From the NCBI GenBank assembly GCA_030645495.1, contig JAUSLV010000011.1:437316-501315 (forward strand): DNA of 64,000 nt, written 5' to 3'. This document shows, in pieces, positions 32,909-43,487 of the stretch. The position numbers were made by a program, and so were the translations under genes. Source of the DNA: Actinomycetota bacterium. Its GTDB lineage: Bacteria; Actinomycetota; Acidimicrobiia; Acidimicrobiales; Ilumatobacteraceae. Each line of letters opens with the position of its first letter. The stretch's first letter is position 1. The notes beneath the pieces are model-generated. The model had not been told where the DNA came from. It searched no databases and saw only the letters and a program-made list of their open reading frames with translations.

Positions 32909-35125
32909 TCAGCCGCCCTTCCCAGGCACCAGGCGGTAGGCGTCGTAGACGCTGTCGATCTGCTTGATCATGCGCAGCACGCTCTCCAGGTGGCTGGGGT
33001 CGGCCATCTCGAACTCGAAGCGCATCTTGGCCACCCGGTCGCTACCGGTGTGGGTACTGCAGGCCACGATGTTGACGTGCTGCTCGCTGAGCGAGTTGGC
33101 CACGTCACGCAGCAACTTCGAGCGATCGAGCGCCACCACTTCGACGCCCGCACGGAACAGCGCCTTGCCGTGATCGTTGTCCCACTCGACATCCAACAGG
33201 CGGGCGGCCTGCTCGTTCATCAGGCTGACAGCATTGGCGCAGTCGGTGCGATGCACCGACACTCCGCGCCCACGGGTGACGAAGCCGACGATGTCGTCGC
33301 CGGGCACCGGGGTGCAACAGCGCGACAGGCGCACCAGCACGTCGTCGAGCCCCTCCACGTGCACGCCGGCGGCGTTGCGCGGGCGCTTTGGCCCCCGATG
33401 CGGCAGCACCGACGCGGGCAGTTCCTCGCCGTGGTCGCCGGAGTGGAACCGGCGGGCGATCTTCTGCGCCAGCGAGCGCGCCGACACATGCCCCTCGCCC
33501 ACAGAGGCCAGCAACGAGTCGAGGTCGCTGAACCCGGCAGCCTCCATCTCCTGCAGCACGGCCTCGTGGCTCCACATCCGCTGGATCGGCAGGCCTTCGC
33601 GGCGGAACTCCTTGACGAGATCTTCCCGGCCCGACTCGATGTTGTCCTCGCGGCGCTCGCGCGAGAACCACTGCCGGATCTTGTTGCGCGAACGTGGCGA
33701 CTCGACGAACTGCAACCAGTCGCGCGACGGACCCGCCGACTCGACCTTCGACGTGAAGATCTCGCACGTGTCGCCGCTCTTCAACTGGTGCGGTAGCGGC
33801 ACCAACCGGCCATTCACCTTGGCACCGATGCACTTGTGCCCCACCTCGGTATGCACGGCGTAGGCGAAGTCGACCGCCGTGGCGCCCAAGGGCAAGGTGA
33901 TCACCTTGCCCTTGGGCGTGAACACGAACACCTCGTCCTGCTCGAGGTCGGTCTTCAGGTTCTCCATGAAGGCGGCCGGGTCGCTGACCTCGGCCTGCCA
34001 GTCGATGATGCGGTTCAGCCAGTCGATGTCGGAGGAAGCGGAGTCGTCCTTGTAGGCCCAGTGTGCGGCCACACCCCACTCGGCGCGCTGATGCATCTCG
34101 CGAGTGCGGATCTGCATCTCCACGACCTTGCCGCCCGGGCCGATGACCGTGGTGTGCAAGCTCTGGTAGAGGTTGAACTTCGGCATCGCGATGTAGTCCT
34201 TGAAGCGACCCACCACCGGCTTGTACCGCCCGTGGATGCACCCCAGCGCGGCATAGCAGTCTTTCACCGAGTCGACGATCACGCGCACCGCGATGAGGTC
34301 GAAGATGTCGTCGAACTCGCGGCCCTTCTGCACCATCTTCTCGTAGATGCTCCACAAGTGCTTCGGCCGGCCGGTGACCTCGGCGACGATGTTCAGCTCG
34401 TGCAGGCGACCCTTCACCTCGGCGATCGACTTCGCCAGGTACACCTCGCGCTCGGGCGAGCGAGTGGCCACGAGATGATCGAGCTCGGCGAACCGTTTCG
34501 GGTACAGCGAAGCGAACGCAAGATCCTCCAGCTGCTGCTTCAGCTCCTGCATCCCCAAGCGGTGCGCGAGTGGCGCGTAGATCTCGAGCGTCTCATGGGC
34601 GATGCGCTGCTGCTTCTCGCTGGGCATCGCGGCGATGGTGCGCATGTTGTGCAGCCGGTCGGCCAGCTTGATGATCAGCACCCGGAGATCGCGAGCCATC
34701 GCCACGAGCATCTTGCGCATCGTGGCGGCCTGCTGCGCCTCCTTCGAGTCGAACTGGATGCGCTCAAGCTTGGTGACGCCATCGACGATCTGCGCGACTT
34801 CCACACCGAAGTGCAGCTCGACGTCGGCGAGCGTGATCTCGGTGTCCTCCACCGCATCGTGCAGCAGCGCCGCCGCCAACGAGATCTCGTCGAGGCCGAG
34901 GTCGGCGACGATCTTGGCCACCGCCAAGGGGTGGTTGATGTAGCTCTCGCCGCTACTGCGTTGCTGATGGCGATGCGCCTCGCGAGCCGTCTCGTAGGCG
35001 CGATTGATCATCGCCACTGACGCCTTCGGGTGGCGCCGCTTGTAGGCGTGCAGCAACGGGGTCAGCTCCTCGGCCGTCGTGTTCTGGTGGCGCCGCCACG
35101 GCAGAACCCGATCGACCGCGGCCAT
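32909..35125 (-). CDS. relA: Bifunctional (p)ppGpp synthetase/hydrolase (RelA/SpoT homologue, Rsh)
   Basis: A 738-residue long Rsh enzyme controlling the stringent response. Domains in order: HD hydrolase (HDAVEDT and LADRLHNMRT intact), synthetase (GRFKDYIAMPKFNLYQSLHT), TGS (about 400-460), a Cys-containing region and a C-terminal ACT domain. The RFKD motif is the RxKD signature of bifunctional enzymes rather than the ExDD of synthetase-only RelA. The start overlaps the apt stop as TGATG. The actinobacterial relA-apt-secF-secD order is conserved, as seen here. Confidence 0.96.
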   Translation of the reverse strand: MAAVDRVLPWRRHQNTTAEELTPLLHAYKRRHPKASVAMINRAYETAREAHRHQQRSSGESYINHPLAVAKIVADLGLDEISLAAALLHDAVEDTEITLADVELHFGVEVAQIVDGVTKLERIQFDSKEAQQAATMRKMLVAMARDLRVLIIKLADRLHNMRTIAAMPSEKQQRIAHETLEIYAPLAHRLGMQELKQQLEDLAFASLYPKRFAELDHLVATRSPEREVYLAKSIAEVKGRLHELNIVAEVTGRPKHLWSIYEKMVQKGREFDDIFDLIAVRVIVDSVKDCYAALGCIHGRYKPVVGRFKDYIAMPKFNLYQSLHTTVIGPGGKVVEMQIRTREMHQRAEWGVAAHWAYKDDSASSDIDWLNRIIDWQAEVSDPAAFMENLKTDLEQDEVFVFTPKGKVITLPLGATAVDFAYAVHTEVGHKCIGAKVNGRLVPLPHQLKSGDTCEIFTSKVESAGPSRDWLQFVESPRSRNKIRQWFSRERREDNIESGREDLVKEFRREGLPIQRMWSHEAVLQEMEAAGFSDLDSLLASVGEGHVSARSLAQKIARRFHSGDHGEELPASVLPHRGPKRPRNAAGVHVEGLDDVLVRLSRCCTPVPGDDIVGFVTRGRGVSVHRTDCANAVSLMNEQAARLLDVEWDNDHGKALFRAGVEVVALDRSKLLRDVANSLSEQHVNIVACSTHTGSDRVAKMRFEFEMADPSHLESVLRMIKQIDSVYDAYRLVPGKGG

Positions 35126-35652
35126 CAGTAATGCACCAGGCTCTCGACGCGGTGGCCCTTCAGCCGTTCGCGTCCGCCGAGGCCGTCGAGTTCGAGCAGG
35201 AAGCCGAGGCCCACCACTTGGCCGTCGAGCGCCCTCACCAGGCGGGCCGTGGCCTCTGCCGTGCCACCCGTGGCAAGCACATCGTCGATGATCAGGATCC
35301 GCTCACCCGGATGGATGGCATCGCGATGAATCTCGAGCTTGTCCTTGCCGTACTCGAGCGAGTACTCCTCGCGTACCACGGCCCATGGCAGCTTGCCCGC
35401 CTTGCGCACCGGGATGAACCCGGCGTGCAGCCGATAGGCCACCGGAGCCGCGAGGATGAAGCCCCGCGCCTCCATACCCAGCACTCGATCGACACCGACC
35501 CCGCTGAAGCGGTGCACCAGCTCGTCGACCGAGCGAGCGAAGCCATCGGCGTTGCCGAGCAGCGGGGTGATGTCACGAAATGTGACGCCGGGCTTCGGGT
35601 AGTCGGGAATTTCCCTGACCAGCGTTTTGATCCACTGTCCGTCGGAGGTCAT
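35125..35652 (-). CDS. apt: Adenine phosphoribosyltransferase
   Basis: Apt makes AMP from adenine and PRPP. The 175-residue protein has the PRPP-binding loop LIIDDVLATGGTAEA, DITPLLGNADGF and the GMEARGFILAAPVAYRL segment, all typical. TACCCT (35660-35665 on the minus strand) lies 7 nt before the ATG, so apt-relA can form its own unit, separate from secDF 24 nt upstream. Confidence 0.95.
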   Translation of the reverse strand: MTSDGQWIKTLVREIPDYPKPGVTFRDITPLLGNADGFARSVDELVHRFSGVGVDRVLGMEARGFILAAPVAYRLHAGFIPVRKAGKLPWAVVREEYSLEYGKDKLEIHRDAIHPGERILIIDDVLATGGTAEATARLVRALDGQVVGLGFLLELDGLGGRERLKGHRVESLVHY

Positions 35653-35659
35653 GCGCTAG

Positions 35660-35665
35660 AGGGTA
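35660..35665 (-). promoter_or_regulatory. -10-like TACCCT of the apt-relA unit
   Basis: TACCCT on the minus strand ends 7 nt before the apt ATG and lies just after the secF coding region begins to be left behind, so apt may be transcribed both by read-through and from here. Confidence 0.45.
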
Positions 35666-35675
35666 CCCGCCCGCG

Positions 35676-36854
35676 TCAGGTGCGGCGCTTCTTCTTACGC
35701 GGGCGCGGCATGTGCGTGAGCACGGCCTCGGCCGTGAGCGGCGCCGACGCAGTGATCGAGTCGGACGACTCGCTGCTTCTCTGGCGACCCTCGCGACGAC
35801 CGGACGGCAACGCACCGTGCACCAGGCGCTCGAGTTCGGCGCCGACTGCATGGCTCCCACGCAACGATGCGAATCGCGGCTCGCGCTCTTTGGCCATCGC
35901 GACGAGCGGCGACGCCACGAAGATCGACGAGTACGAACCAGTGACGAGGCCCACGAGCAGCGCCAGCGCGAACTCGCGCAGCGTGACAGCACCCATGATT
36001 CCCGACCCGAGCACCAGCAACGACAGCACCGGCAGGATCGCGGCAAGACTGGTGTTGAGCGAGCGCATCAGCACCTGGTTCATCGAGACGTTCATGATGT
36101 CGCCGTACGGGATGCGCGAGCCGCTGTATCGCCGCTGGTTCTCCTGCACCTTGTCGAACACCACGATCGTGTCGTAGAGCGAGAAGCCGAGGATCGTGAG
36201 GAAGGCAACCACCGTGGCGGGCGTGAGCTCGAAGCCCAACAGCGAGTACACACCCACGCTGAGCAGTACGTCGTGCAACATGGCCACGATCGCCGCCATC
36301 GCCATGCGCCATTCGAGGCGCCACGCGATGAACGCCGCGACGAGCACGAAGAACACGATCAGCGCGCGCAGCGCCTTGTCGGTGATGGTCTTGCCCCATG
36401 TGGAGCTGACCGAGTTGGTGCTGACCTCATCGAGCGTCGCGCCCACTTCGTCGGCGTAGGCCTGTTGAACGGCCCTGCGCACCGCGTCGGTCTGCTCGCC
36501 CACCTGCACATCGATCGTGCGCAGGCCGGAGTCGTTGTTGGTGAGCACCTGCACCTTGGCGCGGCTGCCTTCGATGCCCTGATCATCGAGCACCGCTCGT
36601 GCCTCGTCCTCGGTGAGAGTGGCCGACGGCACCGTCCACACCACACCGCCTTCGAAATCGAGGCTGAGGTTGAGGCCCTTCGAGATGAGCGACCCGGCGC
36701 CCACCAGCAGCAGCACCACCGAGAGGAGCAGGCCCCACCAGCGACGGCCGTAGAAGTCGATCGCAGTTTCGCCGTGGTACAGGCGACCGCCAGGACCGCG
36801 TCGGTTGCTGACGACCGCTTCGTCGGACACTTGGGGATCGATGATGTCGGTCAC
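35676..36854 (-). CDS. secF: Protein translocase subunit SecF
   Basis: SecF works with SecD to use the proton motive force for late steps of protein export. The 392-residue protein has six predicted membrane helices with a large periplasmic loop after the first (about 65-150), and the SecF signatures LDFEGGVVWTV and GFSLYDTIVVFDKVQEN. The GTG at 36854 overlaps the secD stop as GTGA. A basic C-terminal tail (RPRKKKRRT) extends past the family core. Confidence 0.95.
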   Translation of the reverse strand: MTDIIDPQVSDEAVVSNRRGPGGRLYHGETAIDFYGRRWWGLLLSVVLLLVGAGSLISKGLNLSLDFEGGVVWTVPSATLTEDEARAVLDDQGIEGSRAKVQVLTNNDSGLRTIDVQVGEQTDAVRRAVQQAYADEVGATLDEVSTNSVSSTWGKTITDKALRALIVFFVLVAAFIAWRLEWRMAMAAIVAMLHDVLLSVGVYSLLGFELTPATVVAFLTILGFSLYDTIVVFDKVQENQRRYSGSRIPYGDIMNVSMNQVLMRSLNTSLAAILPVLSLLVLGSGIMGAVTLREFALALLVGLVTGSYSSIFVASPLVAMAKEREPRFASLRGSHAVGAELERLVHGALPSGRREGRQRSSESSDSITASAPLTAEAVLTHMPRPRKKKRRT

Positions 36855-38425
36855 GCCACACCTCCGGTGGTGGAGACTTCGATGCCCATCACCTTGCGGC
36901 GCTCCATCCATCGGGTGCGAGCCAGCAGCAACACGGTGGGCCGAGTGAAGAAGTAGGCCACGAACATGTCGCACGCGGTGGACAGGCCGAGGAAGAAGGC
37001 GAAGCCGCGAACGGCACCCACTGTGAGGTACCACAGCACCAGCGCACCCAACAGCGACACCAGGTCGGCGATCACGATCGTGCGCCACGCAGCACTGAAG
37101 CCACGCTGAGCACTGTTGCGCAGCGTCTTTCCGGATCTCACCTCGTCCTTCAATCGTTCGAAGAACACGACGTACGAGTCGACGGTGACGCCCACTGAGA
37201 CGATGATGCCGGCGATACCCGACAACGAGAGGGCGAGGCCCTGCGTACGCGACAGGATCGAGATGATGCTCCACAGGATCGAGCCCGACACTGTGAGACC
37301 GGCGATCACGATGAAGCCGAGCATGCGGTAATAGAGCACCATGAAGATCAGCACGAGGCCGACGCCCACGAGGCCCGAGATCCAGGCGGCGCGCAGCGAG
37401 TCTTTGCCCAGCGTGGGCGACACGTTCTGCACGGATTCCAGCTGCAGCTGAACGGGCAGCGAACCACTGTTGAGTACTCGCGCGAGGTTCCGCGCCTCAC
37501 TTTCGGAGAACGAACCGCTGATCTGAACCGAGCCCTGATCGAACGTCGGCGTCTCGACCGTGGCGACGGACTGCAGCGTGCCGTCGAGCTCGATCGAGAT
37601 CTGCTTGGTGGGGCAGTCGGTCTCGGCGTAATAGCACTTGGTGGCGAGTGCGTCCCAGATGTTCTGGCCCTTGTCGCCGCCGCGCAGGCTGACCGTTACC
37701 GCCCATTCGCCGTTGCTGATCTGCGCCGCGGCGTCGTCGGAGAACACCTCGCCGGTGCCCTGTGCCGGGCCGACCGGGCAATACTGCGCCGGGTCGGAGC
37801 CCTTCAACGGGAGGTACTGAGTGGCGGTGGGGTCGCTGAGCTGCAGCGGAAAGCCGTTCTCGTCGAGTGGCACCTCGGTGGTGGTGGTGCTCTCGCCGGG
37901 CACCGTGCTGGTGGTGCTGCCGGTGTCGCCGGTGGTGGTAGGTGCGCCGGTGGTGGTGGTGGCATCGCCGGCTGGGCGCGACGGCCCACCGGCGGCGGTG
38001 GTGCTGGTGGCGGGGCCAGTGGTGGTGCTGCCGCCGGCCACCGTGGTGGTGGTGGCGCTGTTGTCGAGCACCTGGCAGCTACCCACGACGGGCCGCAGAT
38101 ACACCTGGCCGGTGACCTGCACCAGATCTTCGGCCTGCCGCTGGTTCTTCACGCCGGGCAGGTTGACGACGATGGTGTCGCCCTGACGAAGGATCTCGGG
38201 CTCGGCGACGCCGAGGCTGTCGACGCGCTCGCGGATCTTCTCGACCGCGAGGTCGAGGCTGGCCGAGTTGTAGCTGGTGCCGTCCTTGGGCCGTTGGGTG
38301 ACGGAGATGCCACCCTGCAGATCGAGGCCGAGGGCAGGCTTGGTGCCGGTGAGCAGCACGGCGAAAAACGCTCCGTACGACAGCACCAGCACGCCCACGA
38401 GGGTGACGATGAGCTTCTTGCGCAT
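36851..38425 (-). CDS. secD: Protein translocase subunit SecD with a Thr-rich periplasmic insertion
   Basis: The 524-residue partner of SecF. The N-terminal membrane helix, LGLDLQGGISV motif (P1 head), and C-terminal six-helix core with GIAGIIVSVGVTVDSYVVF are all present. Encoded by about 37870-38063 is an insertion of roughly 65 residues made mostly of Thr, Gly, Ala and Pro (TTTTVAGG, TTTGAPTTTG, STTTTEVP), within the periplasmic part. It looks like a flexible linker. Ten bases separate it from the yajC stop, so yajC-secD-secF are one operon. Confidence 0.94.
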   Translation of the reverse strand: MRKKLIVTLVGVLVLSYGAFFAVLLTGTKPALGLDLQGGISVTQRPKDGTSYNSASLDLAVEKIRERVDSLGVAEPEILRQGDTIVVNLPGVKNQRQAEDLVQVTGQVYLRPVVGSCQVLDNSATTTTVAGGSTTTGPATSTTAAGGPSRPAGDATTTTGAPTTTGDTGSTTSTVPGESTTTTEVPLDENGFPLQLSDPTATQYLPLKGSDPAQYCPVGPAQGTGEVFSDDAAAQISNGEWAVTVSLRGGDKGQNIWDALATKCYYAETDCPTKQISIELDGTLQSVATVETPTFDQGSVQISGSFSESEARNLARVLNSGSLPVQLQLESVQNVSPTLGKDSLRAAWISGLVGVGLVLIFMVLYYRMLGFIVIAGLTVSGSILWSIISILSRTQGLALSLSGIAGIIVSVGVTVDSYVVFFERLKDEVRSGKTLRNSAQRGFSAAWRTIVIADLVSLLGALVLWYLTVGAVRGFAFFLGLSTACDMFVAYFFTRPTVLLLARTRWMERRKVMGIEVSTTGGVA

Positions 38426-38434
38426 GATGATCGG

Positions 38435-38815
38435 TCAGTCGTCGACTTCGGTGCCGGCGGCCGGCTCGATCTTGCCCTTGGCGTTCTTCACGTCGTCGAC
38501 CGTGGGCTCGGCGGTCTCGCCCTTGGCCGTGTCGACCTTGCGCTGGATCGCGGCGCGGGCGATGCGGATCTGCACGTTGTCGTCGACCTCGAGCCAGGCG
38601 ATGTCGCCCTCGAAGCCGGTGATGAAGCCGTAGAGGCCCGACGTGGTCATGACCTCGTCGCCGATCTCGACCGAGCTCTGCAGCTGCACCGCATCGCGCT
38701 GGCGGCGCTTCTGCGGGCGGATCAGCAGGAAGTACATCGCCACCGGGATGAGGAGGAAGATGATCAGCGAGGGCAACGGGTTCGAGTTGCTGGCTGCGAG
38801 CAGCAGAGAAAGCAT
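38435..38815 (-). CDS. yajC: Preprotein translocase auxiliary subunit YajC
   Basis: A 126-residue single-pass membrane protein. The hydrophobic helix (about 13-32, LPSLIIFLLIPVAMYFLLI) is followed by RPQKKRRQ, the family hallmark, and a soluble domain with GDEVMTTSGLYGFI. YajC associates with SecDF. It is in the expected order before secD. A TAGAAT (38866-38871 on the minus strand) about 50 nt upstream may be its -10, giving a leadered mRNA. Confidence 0.93.
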   Translation of the reverse strand: MLSLLLAASNSNPLPSLIIFLLIPVAMYFLLIRPQKRRQRDAVQLQSSVEIGDEVMTTSGLYGFITGFEGDIAWLEVDDNVQIRIARAAIQRKVDTAKGETAEPTVDDVKNAKGKIEPAAGTEVDD

Positions 38816-38865
38816 GTGACGGTCCAGATCTTCACGAAGGATCGGCCTGACGGCCGGTGGGCGAT

Positions 38866-38871
38866 TCTAGC
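38866..38871 (-). promoter_or_regulatory. -10-like TAGAAT upstream of yajC
   Basis: The minus strand reads GGCTAGAATCGCC, close to a TANNNT -10. Unlike most hexamers in the window it lies well before the start, so the mRNA would carry a leader of about 45 nt. Confidence 0.4.
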
Positions 38872-38894
38872 CAGGCCATCCGCCAAACTGCGGC

Positions 38895-39992
38895 TCACCC
38901 CCAGACGGCGAGCACTTCCCTGCGCATCTGGAGGAACGTGCCCTCCGCGATGGCCGCCCGCATGCGGGCCATCAGCTGCAGCGTCCAGGCGATGTTGTGC
39001 ACGCTCATCAGGCGGGCCGCTGTGGGTTCGCCCACCTGGAACAAGTGGCGGATGTAGCCCCGGCTGTGGCGGGCGCACACCTCGCAACCACACGTGGCGT
39101 CGATCGGCTCGTCACTCAGCGTGTGCACCGCGTTCTTCAGGTGCAGCTTGCCGGCGCTGGTGAGTGCAGTGCCGTGGCGGCCGATGCGGGTCTGCATCAC
39201 GCAATCGAACTGGTCGACCCCGAGAGCGACTGCTTCCACCAGGCTGGCCGGGTCGCCCACTCCCATCAGGTAGCGCGGCCGGTCGGTGGGCAGGTGTTGG
39301 ATCGCTGCCGCCAGCGCCGGCAGCATCTCTTCGCGGGTCTCGCCCACGCTGAGCCCACCGATGCCGTAGCCGTCGAAGCCCACGTCCACCGTTCGCTTCG
39401 CGCTCTCGGCGCGCATGGCCTCGTCGACGCCACCCTGGCAGATGCCGAACAGCGCCTGATCGGGCCGCTGATGCGCTGCTTTCGCCCGCGCCGCCCACAT
39501 CGAGGTGCGCTCAACGGCCAGCCGAACCACTTCCGGCGGCGATGGCAGCGGCGGGCACACATCCAGCACCATCTGGATGTCGGCGCCCAACAGTTCCTGT
39601 GTATGGATCGCCAGTTCAGGAGTGAAGCGGTGCTTCGACCCGTCGTACGTGCTCTTGAAGGTGACGCCGTCGTCGTCCACCTTCGGGTCGAGGCTGAACA
39701 CCTGGAAACCACCCGAGTCGGTGAGCGTCAGCCCGCCCCACCCAGCGAACTCACCCAGGCCACCCAGCGCTGCCACCGTCTCCGCCCCGGGCCGCAGCAT
39801 CAGGTGGTAGGTGTTGCCCAGCACGATCTCCGCGCCCAGCCGCTCGTAGTCGGCCGCGCTGAGGTACTTGATCGCCCCGCGGGTGCCCACCGGCATGAAG
39901 CACGGCGTGCGGTACGTGCCGCGGGCCGTGTGCCCGATACCCGTGCGGGCCCCACCATCGTGGGCCAGTGTCTCGAATCTCACGGGATGCAT
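38895..39992 (-). CDS. tgt: tRNA-guanine transglycosylase Tgt
   Basis: Tgt swaps guanine-34 of GUN anticodons for preQ1, the base-exchange step of queuosine synthesis. The 365-residue TIM-barrel protein has TLTDSGGFQVFSL with the catalytic-region Asp, the zinc ligands CGCEVCARH and a His nearer the end, and DYERLGAEIVLGNTYHL. Its ATG follows the queA stop directly (TAGATG), so queA-tgt are co-translated. Confidence 0.96.
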   Translation of the reverse strand: MHPVRFETLAHDGGARTGIGHTARGTYRTPCFMPVGTRGAIKYLSAADYERLGAEIVLGNTYHLMLRPGAETVAALGGLGEFAGWGGLTLTDSGGFQVFSLDPKVDDDGVTFKSTYDGSKHRFTPELAIHTQELLGADIQMVLDVCPPLPSPPEVVRLAVERTSMWAARAKAAHQRPDQALFGICQGGVDEAMRAESAKRTVDVGFDGYGIGGLSVGETREEMLPALAAAIQHLPTDRPRYLMGVGDPASLVEAVALGVDQFDCVMQTRIGRHGTALTSAGKLHLKNAVHTLSDEPIDATCGCEVCARHSRGYIRHLFQVGEPTAARLMSVHNIAWTLQLMARMRAAIAEGTFLQMRREVLAVWG

Positions 39993-41018
39993 CTAGCTCA
40001 GACTCCGATCCAGCAACATCGCGTCGCCGAAGCTCAGGAAGCGGTACCGCTCACGCAGCGCCTCCGCGTACAAGGTGCGCCAGCGAGGGCCCACGAACGC
40101 GTCGATCATCATCAGCAGCGTCGTGCGCGGCAGGTGGAAGTTGGTCATCAGCACGTCGACCACCTTCCACTCGTACGGGCGGTGGATGAACAAGCGGGTG
40201 CGGCCGCTGCCGGTGCCGAACGTGGCCGCACTCTCCAGGGCGCGCACGCTGGTGGTGCCCGCCGCGACCACACGCCGGGCGGCAGCGCACTCTTCCAATA
40301 CGGATGGGTCGACCCGGTAGCGCTCGCTGTGGATCACGTGGTCGCGGGGGTCGGCCGCGCTGACCGGCTTGAACGTGTCGAGGCCCACCACCAACTCGAC
40401 CCGCCGGGTGGGGATGCCCATCGCCTCGATGCGGGTGAGGAGATCGGGAGTGAAGTGCAGGCCTGCCGTTGGCGCTGCCGACGAGGCGGGCTCGTTGGCG
40501 TACACGGTCTGGTAGCGATCGTCACCGGCCGAGCGGCCAACCCCGTGAGACACGGTGATGTACGGCGGCAGCGGCATCTCGCCGTGCTGCTGCAACAGCA
40601 CGAGCGGGTCGCCCTCCCCCAGCAATTCCACGAGCATCGTGTCGCCCGCCTCGCTGCGGCGCAGCACGCGCACCAGCGGTGTGCCGTTCGAGAACAACTC
40701 TTCGCCCGGGTGCAGCTTCTTGGCCGGGCGAACCATCGCCTCCCACGTGCGCCGGTCGGCATCCAGCGGGTCGAGCAACAACGCCTCGGCCGCTCCCCCG
40801 GTAGCACGTTGCAGGCGCAGCCGGGCCGGGATCACCTTGGTGTCGTTCACCACCAGCAGGTCGCCCTCGCGCAGGAACTCGGTGAGGTCGCGGACGTGCC
40901 GGTGCAGCGGCGCCGACGAGCCCTGATCCACCAACAGGCGGGCTGAATCCCGCGGCTCGAGCGGGTGCTGGGCGATGCGCTCGTCGGGCAGGCGGTAGTC
41001 GAAATCGTCGAGGCGCAT
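39993..41018 (-). CDS. queA: S-adenosylmethionine:tRNA ribosyltransferase-isomerase QueA
   Basis: QueA transfers the ribosyl moiety of SAM to preQ1 in tRNA to make epoxyqueuosine, directly after Tgt. The 341-residue protein shows MRLDDFDYRLPDERIAQHP, DTKVIPARL and TAGLHFTPDLL, and ends with the DAFVGPRWRTLY and FLSFGDAMLL segments, all typical. The ATG at 41018 has TAGCCT (41028-41033) 9 nt upstream. No preQ0/preQ1 biosynthesis genes (queCDEF) occur in the window, so preQ1 may be salvaged. Confidence 0.96.
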   Translation of the reverse strand: MRLDDFDYRLPDERIAQHPLEPRDSARLLVDQGSSAPLHRHVRDLTEFLREGDLLVVNDTKVIPARLRLQRATGGAAEALLLDPLDADRRTWEAMVRPAKKLHPGEELFSNGTPLVRVLRRSEAGDTMLVELLGEGDPLVLLQQHGEMPLPPYITVSHGVGRSAGDDRYQTVYANEPASSAAPTAGLHFTPDLLTRIEAMGIPTRRVELVVGLDTFKPVSAADPRDHVIHSERYRVDPSVLEECAAARRVVAAGTTSVRALESAATFGTGSGRTRLFIHRPYEWKVVDVLMTNFHLPRTTLLMMIDAFVGPRWRTLYAEALRERYRFLSFGDAMLLDRSLS

Positions 41019-41027
41019 GGCCCGACA

Positions 41028-41033
41028 AGGCTA
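41028..41033 (-). promoter_or_regulatory. -10-like TAGCCT of the queA-tgt operon
   Basis: TAGCCT on the minus strand ends 9 nt before the queA ATG, at the longest spacing seen for this motif in the window. Confidence 0.42.
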
Positions 41034-41059
41034 ACGGCCCTACTCCTCCTCCCCAGGTT

Positions 41060-41146
41060 GGGCGCGAAACCGCCCGAGAACGACTCGAACCGCGCCCACG
41101 GGCGCGGTTCGAACGCAGGACGAGCCGGTTTCGCGCCCGCGGGCGC
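41060..41146 (-). terminator. Nested palindrome after icd, likely terminator
   Basis: Two stems are nested: an inner pair of 13 bases (41085-41097 with 41100-41112) and an outer pair of 13 bases (41060-41072 with 41125-41137, GGGCGCGAAACCG and its complement). A further GCGCCCGCGGGCGC palindrome abuts it. It starts about 29 nt after the icd stop on the minus strand and precedes the queA promoter, so it probably ends the icd mRNA. There is no T-run. Confidence 0.6.
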
Positions 41147-41174
41147 GAAGTGCATCAGCGGCGAGTGGGACGGC

Positions 41175-43418
<2,244 letters not shown>

Positions 43419-43473
43419 TCAGACTTGTACACCTTAGCCCCCGGCGAGTCGTCCCGGTCAACCTCCGCCGTCG

Positions 43474-43479
43474 TAGCAT
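43474..43479 (+). promoter_or_regulatory. -10-like TAGCAT of the acyl-CoA dehydrogenase gene
   Basis: TAGCAT ends 8 nt before the ATG at 43488 and only 2 nt before another in-frame ATG at 43482; the spacing favours 43488 as the leaderless start. Confidence 0.45.
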
Positions 43480-43487
43480 CGATGGCG

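Noticed and set aside
37870..38063. Possible CRISPR or minisatellite in the secD repeat region
   Set aside because: No direct repeats with unique spacers; it is in-frame Thr-rich coding DNA.
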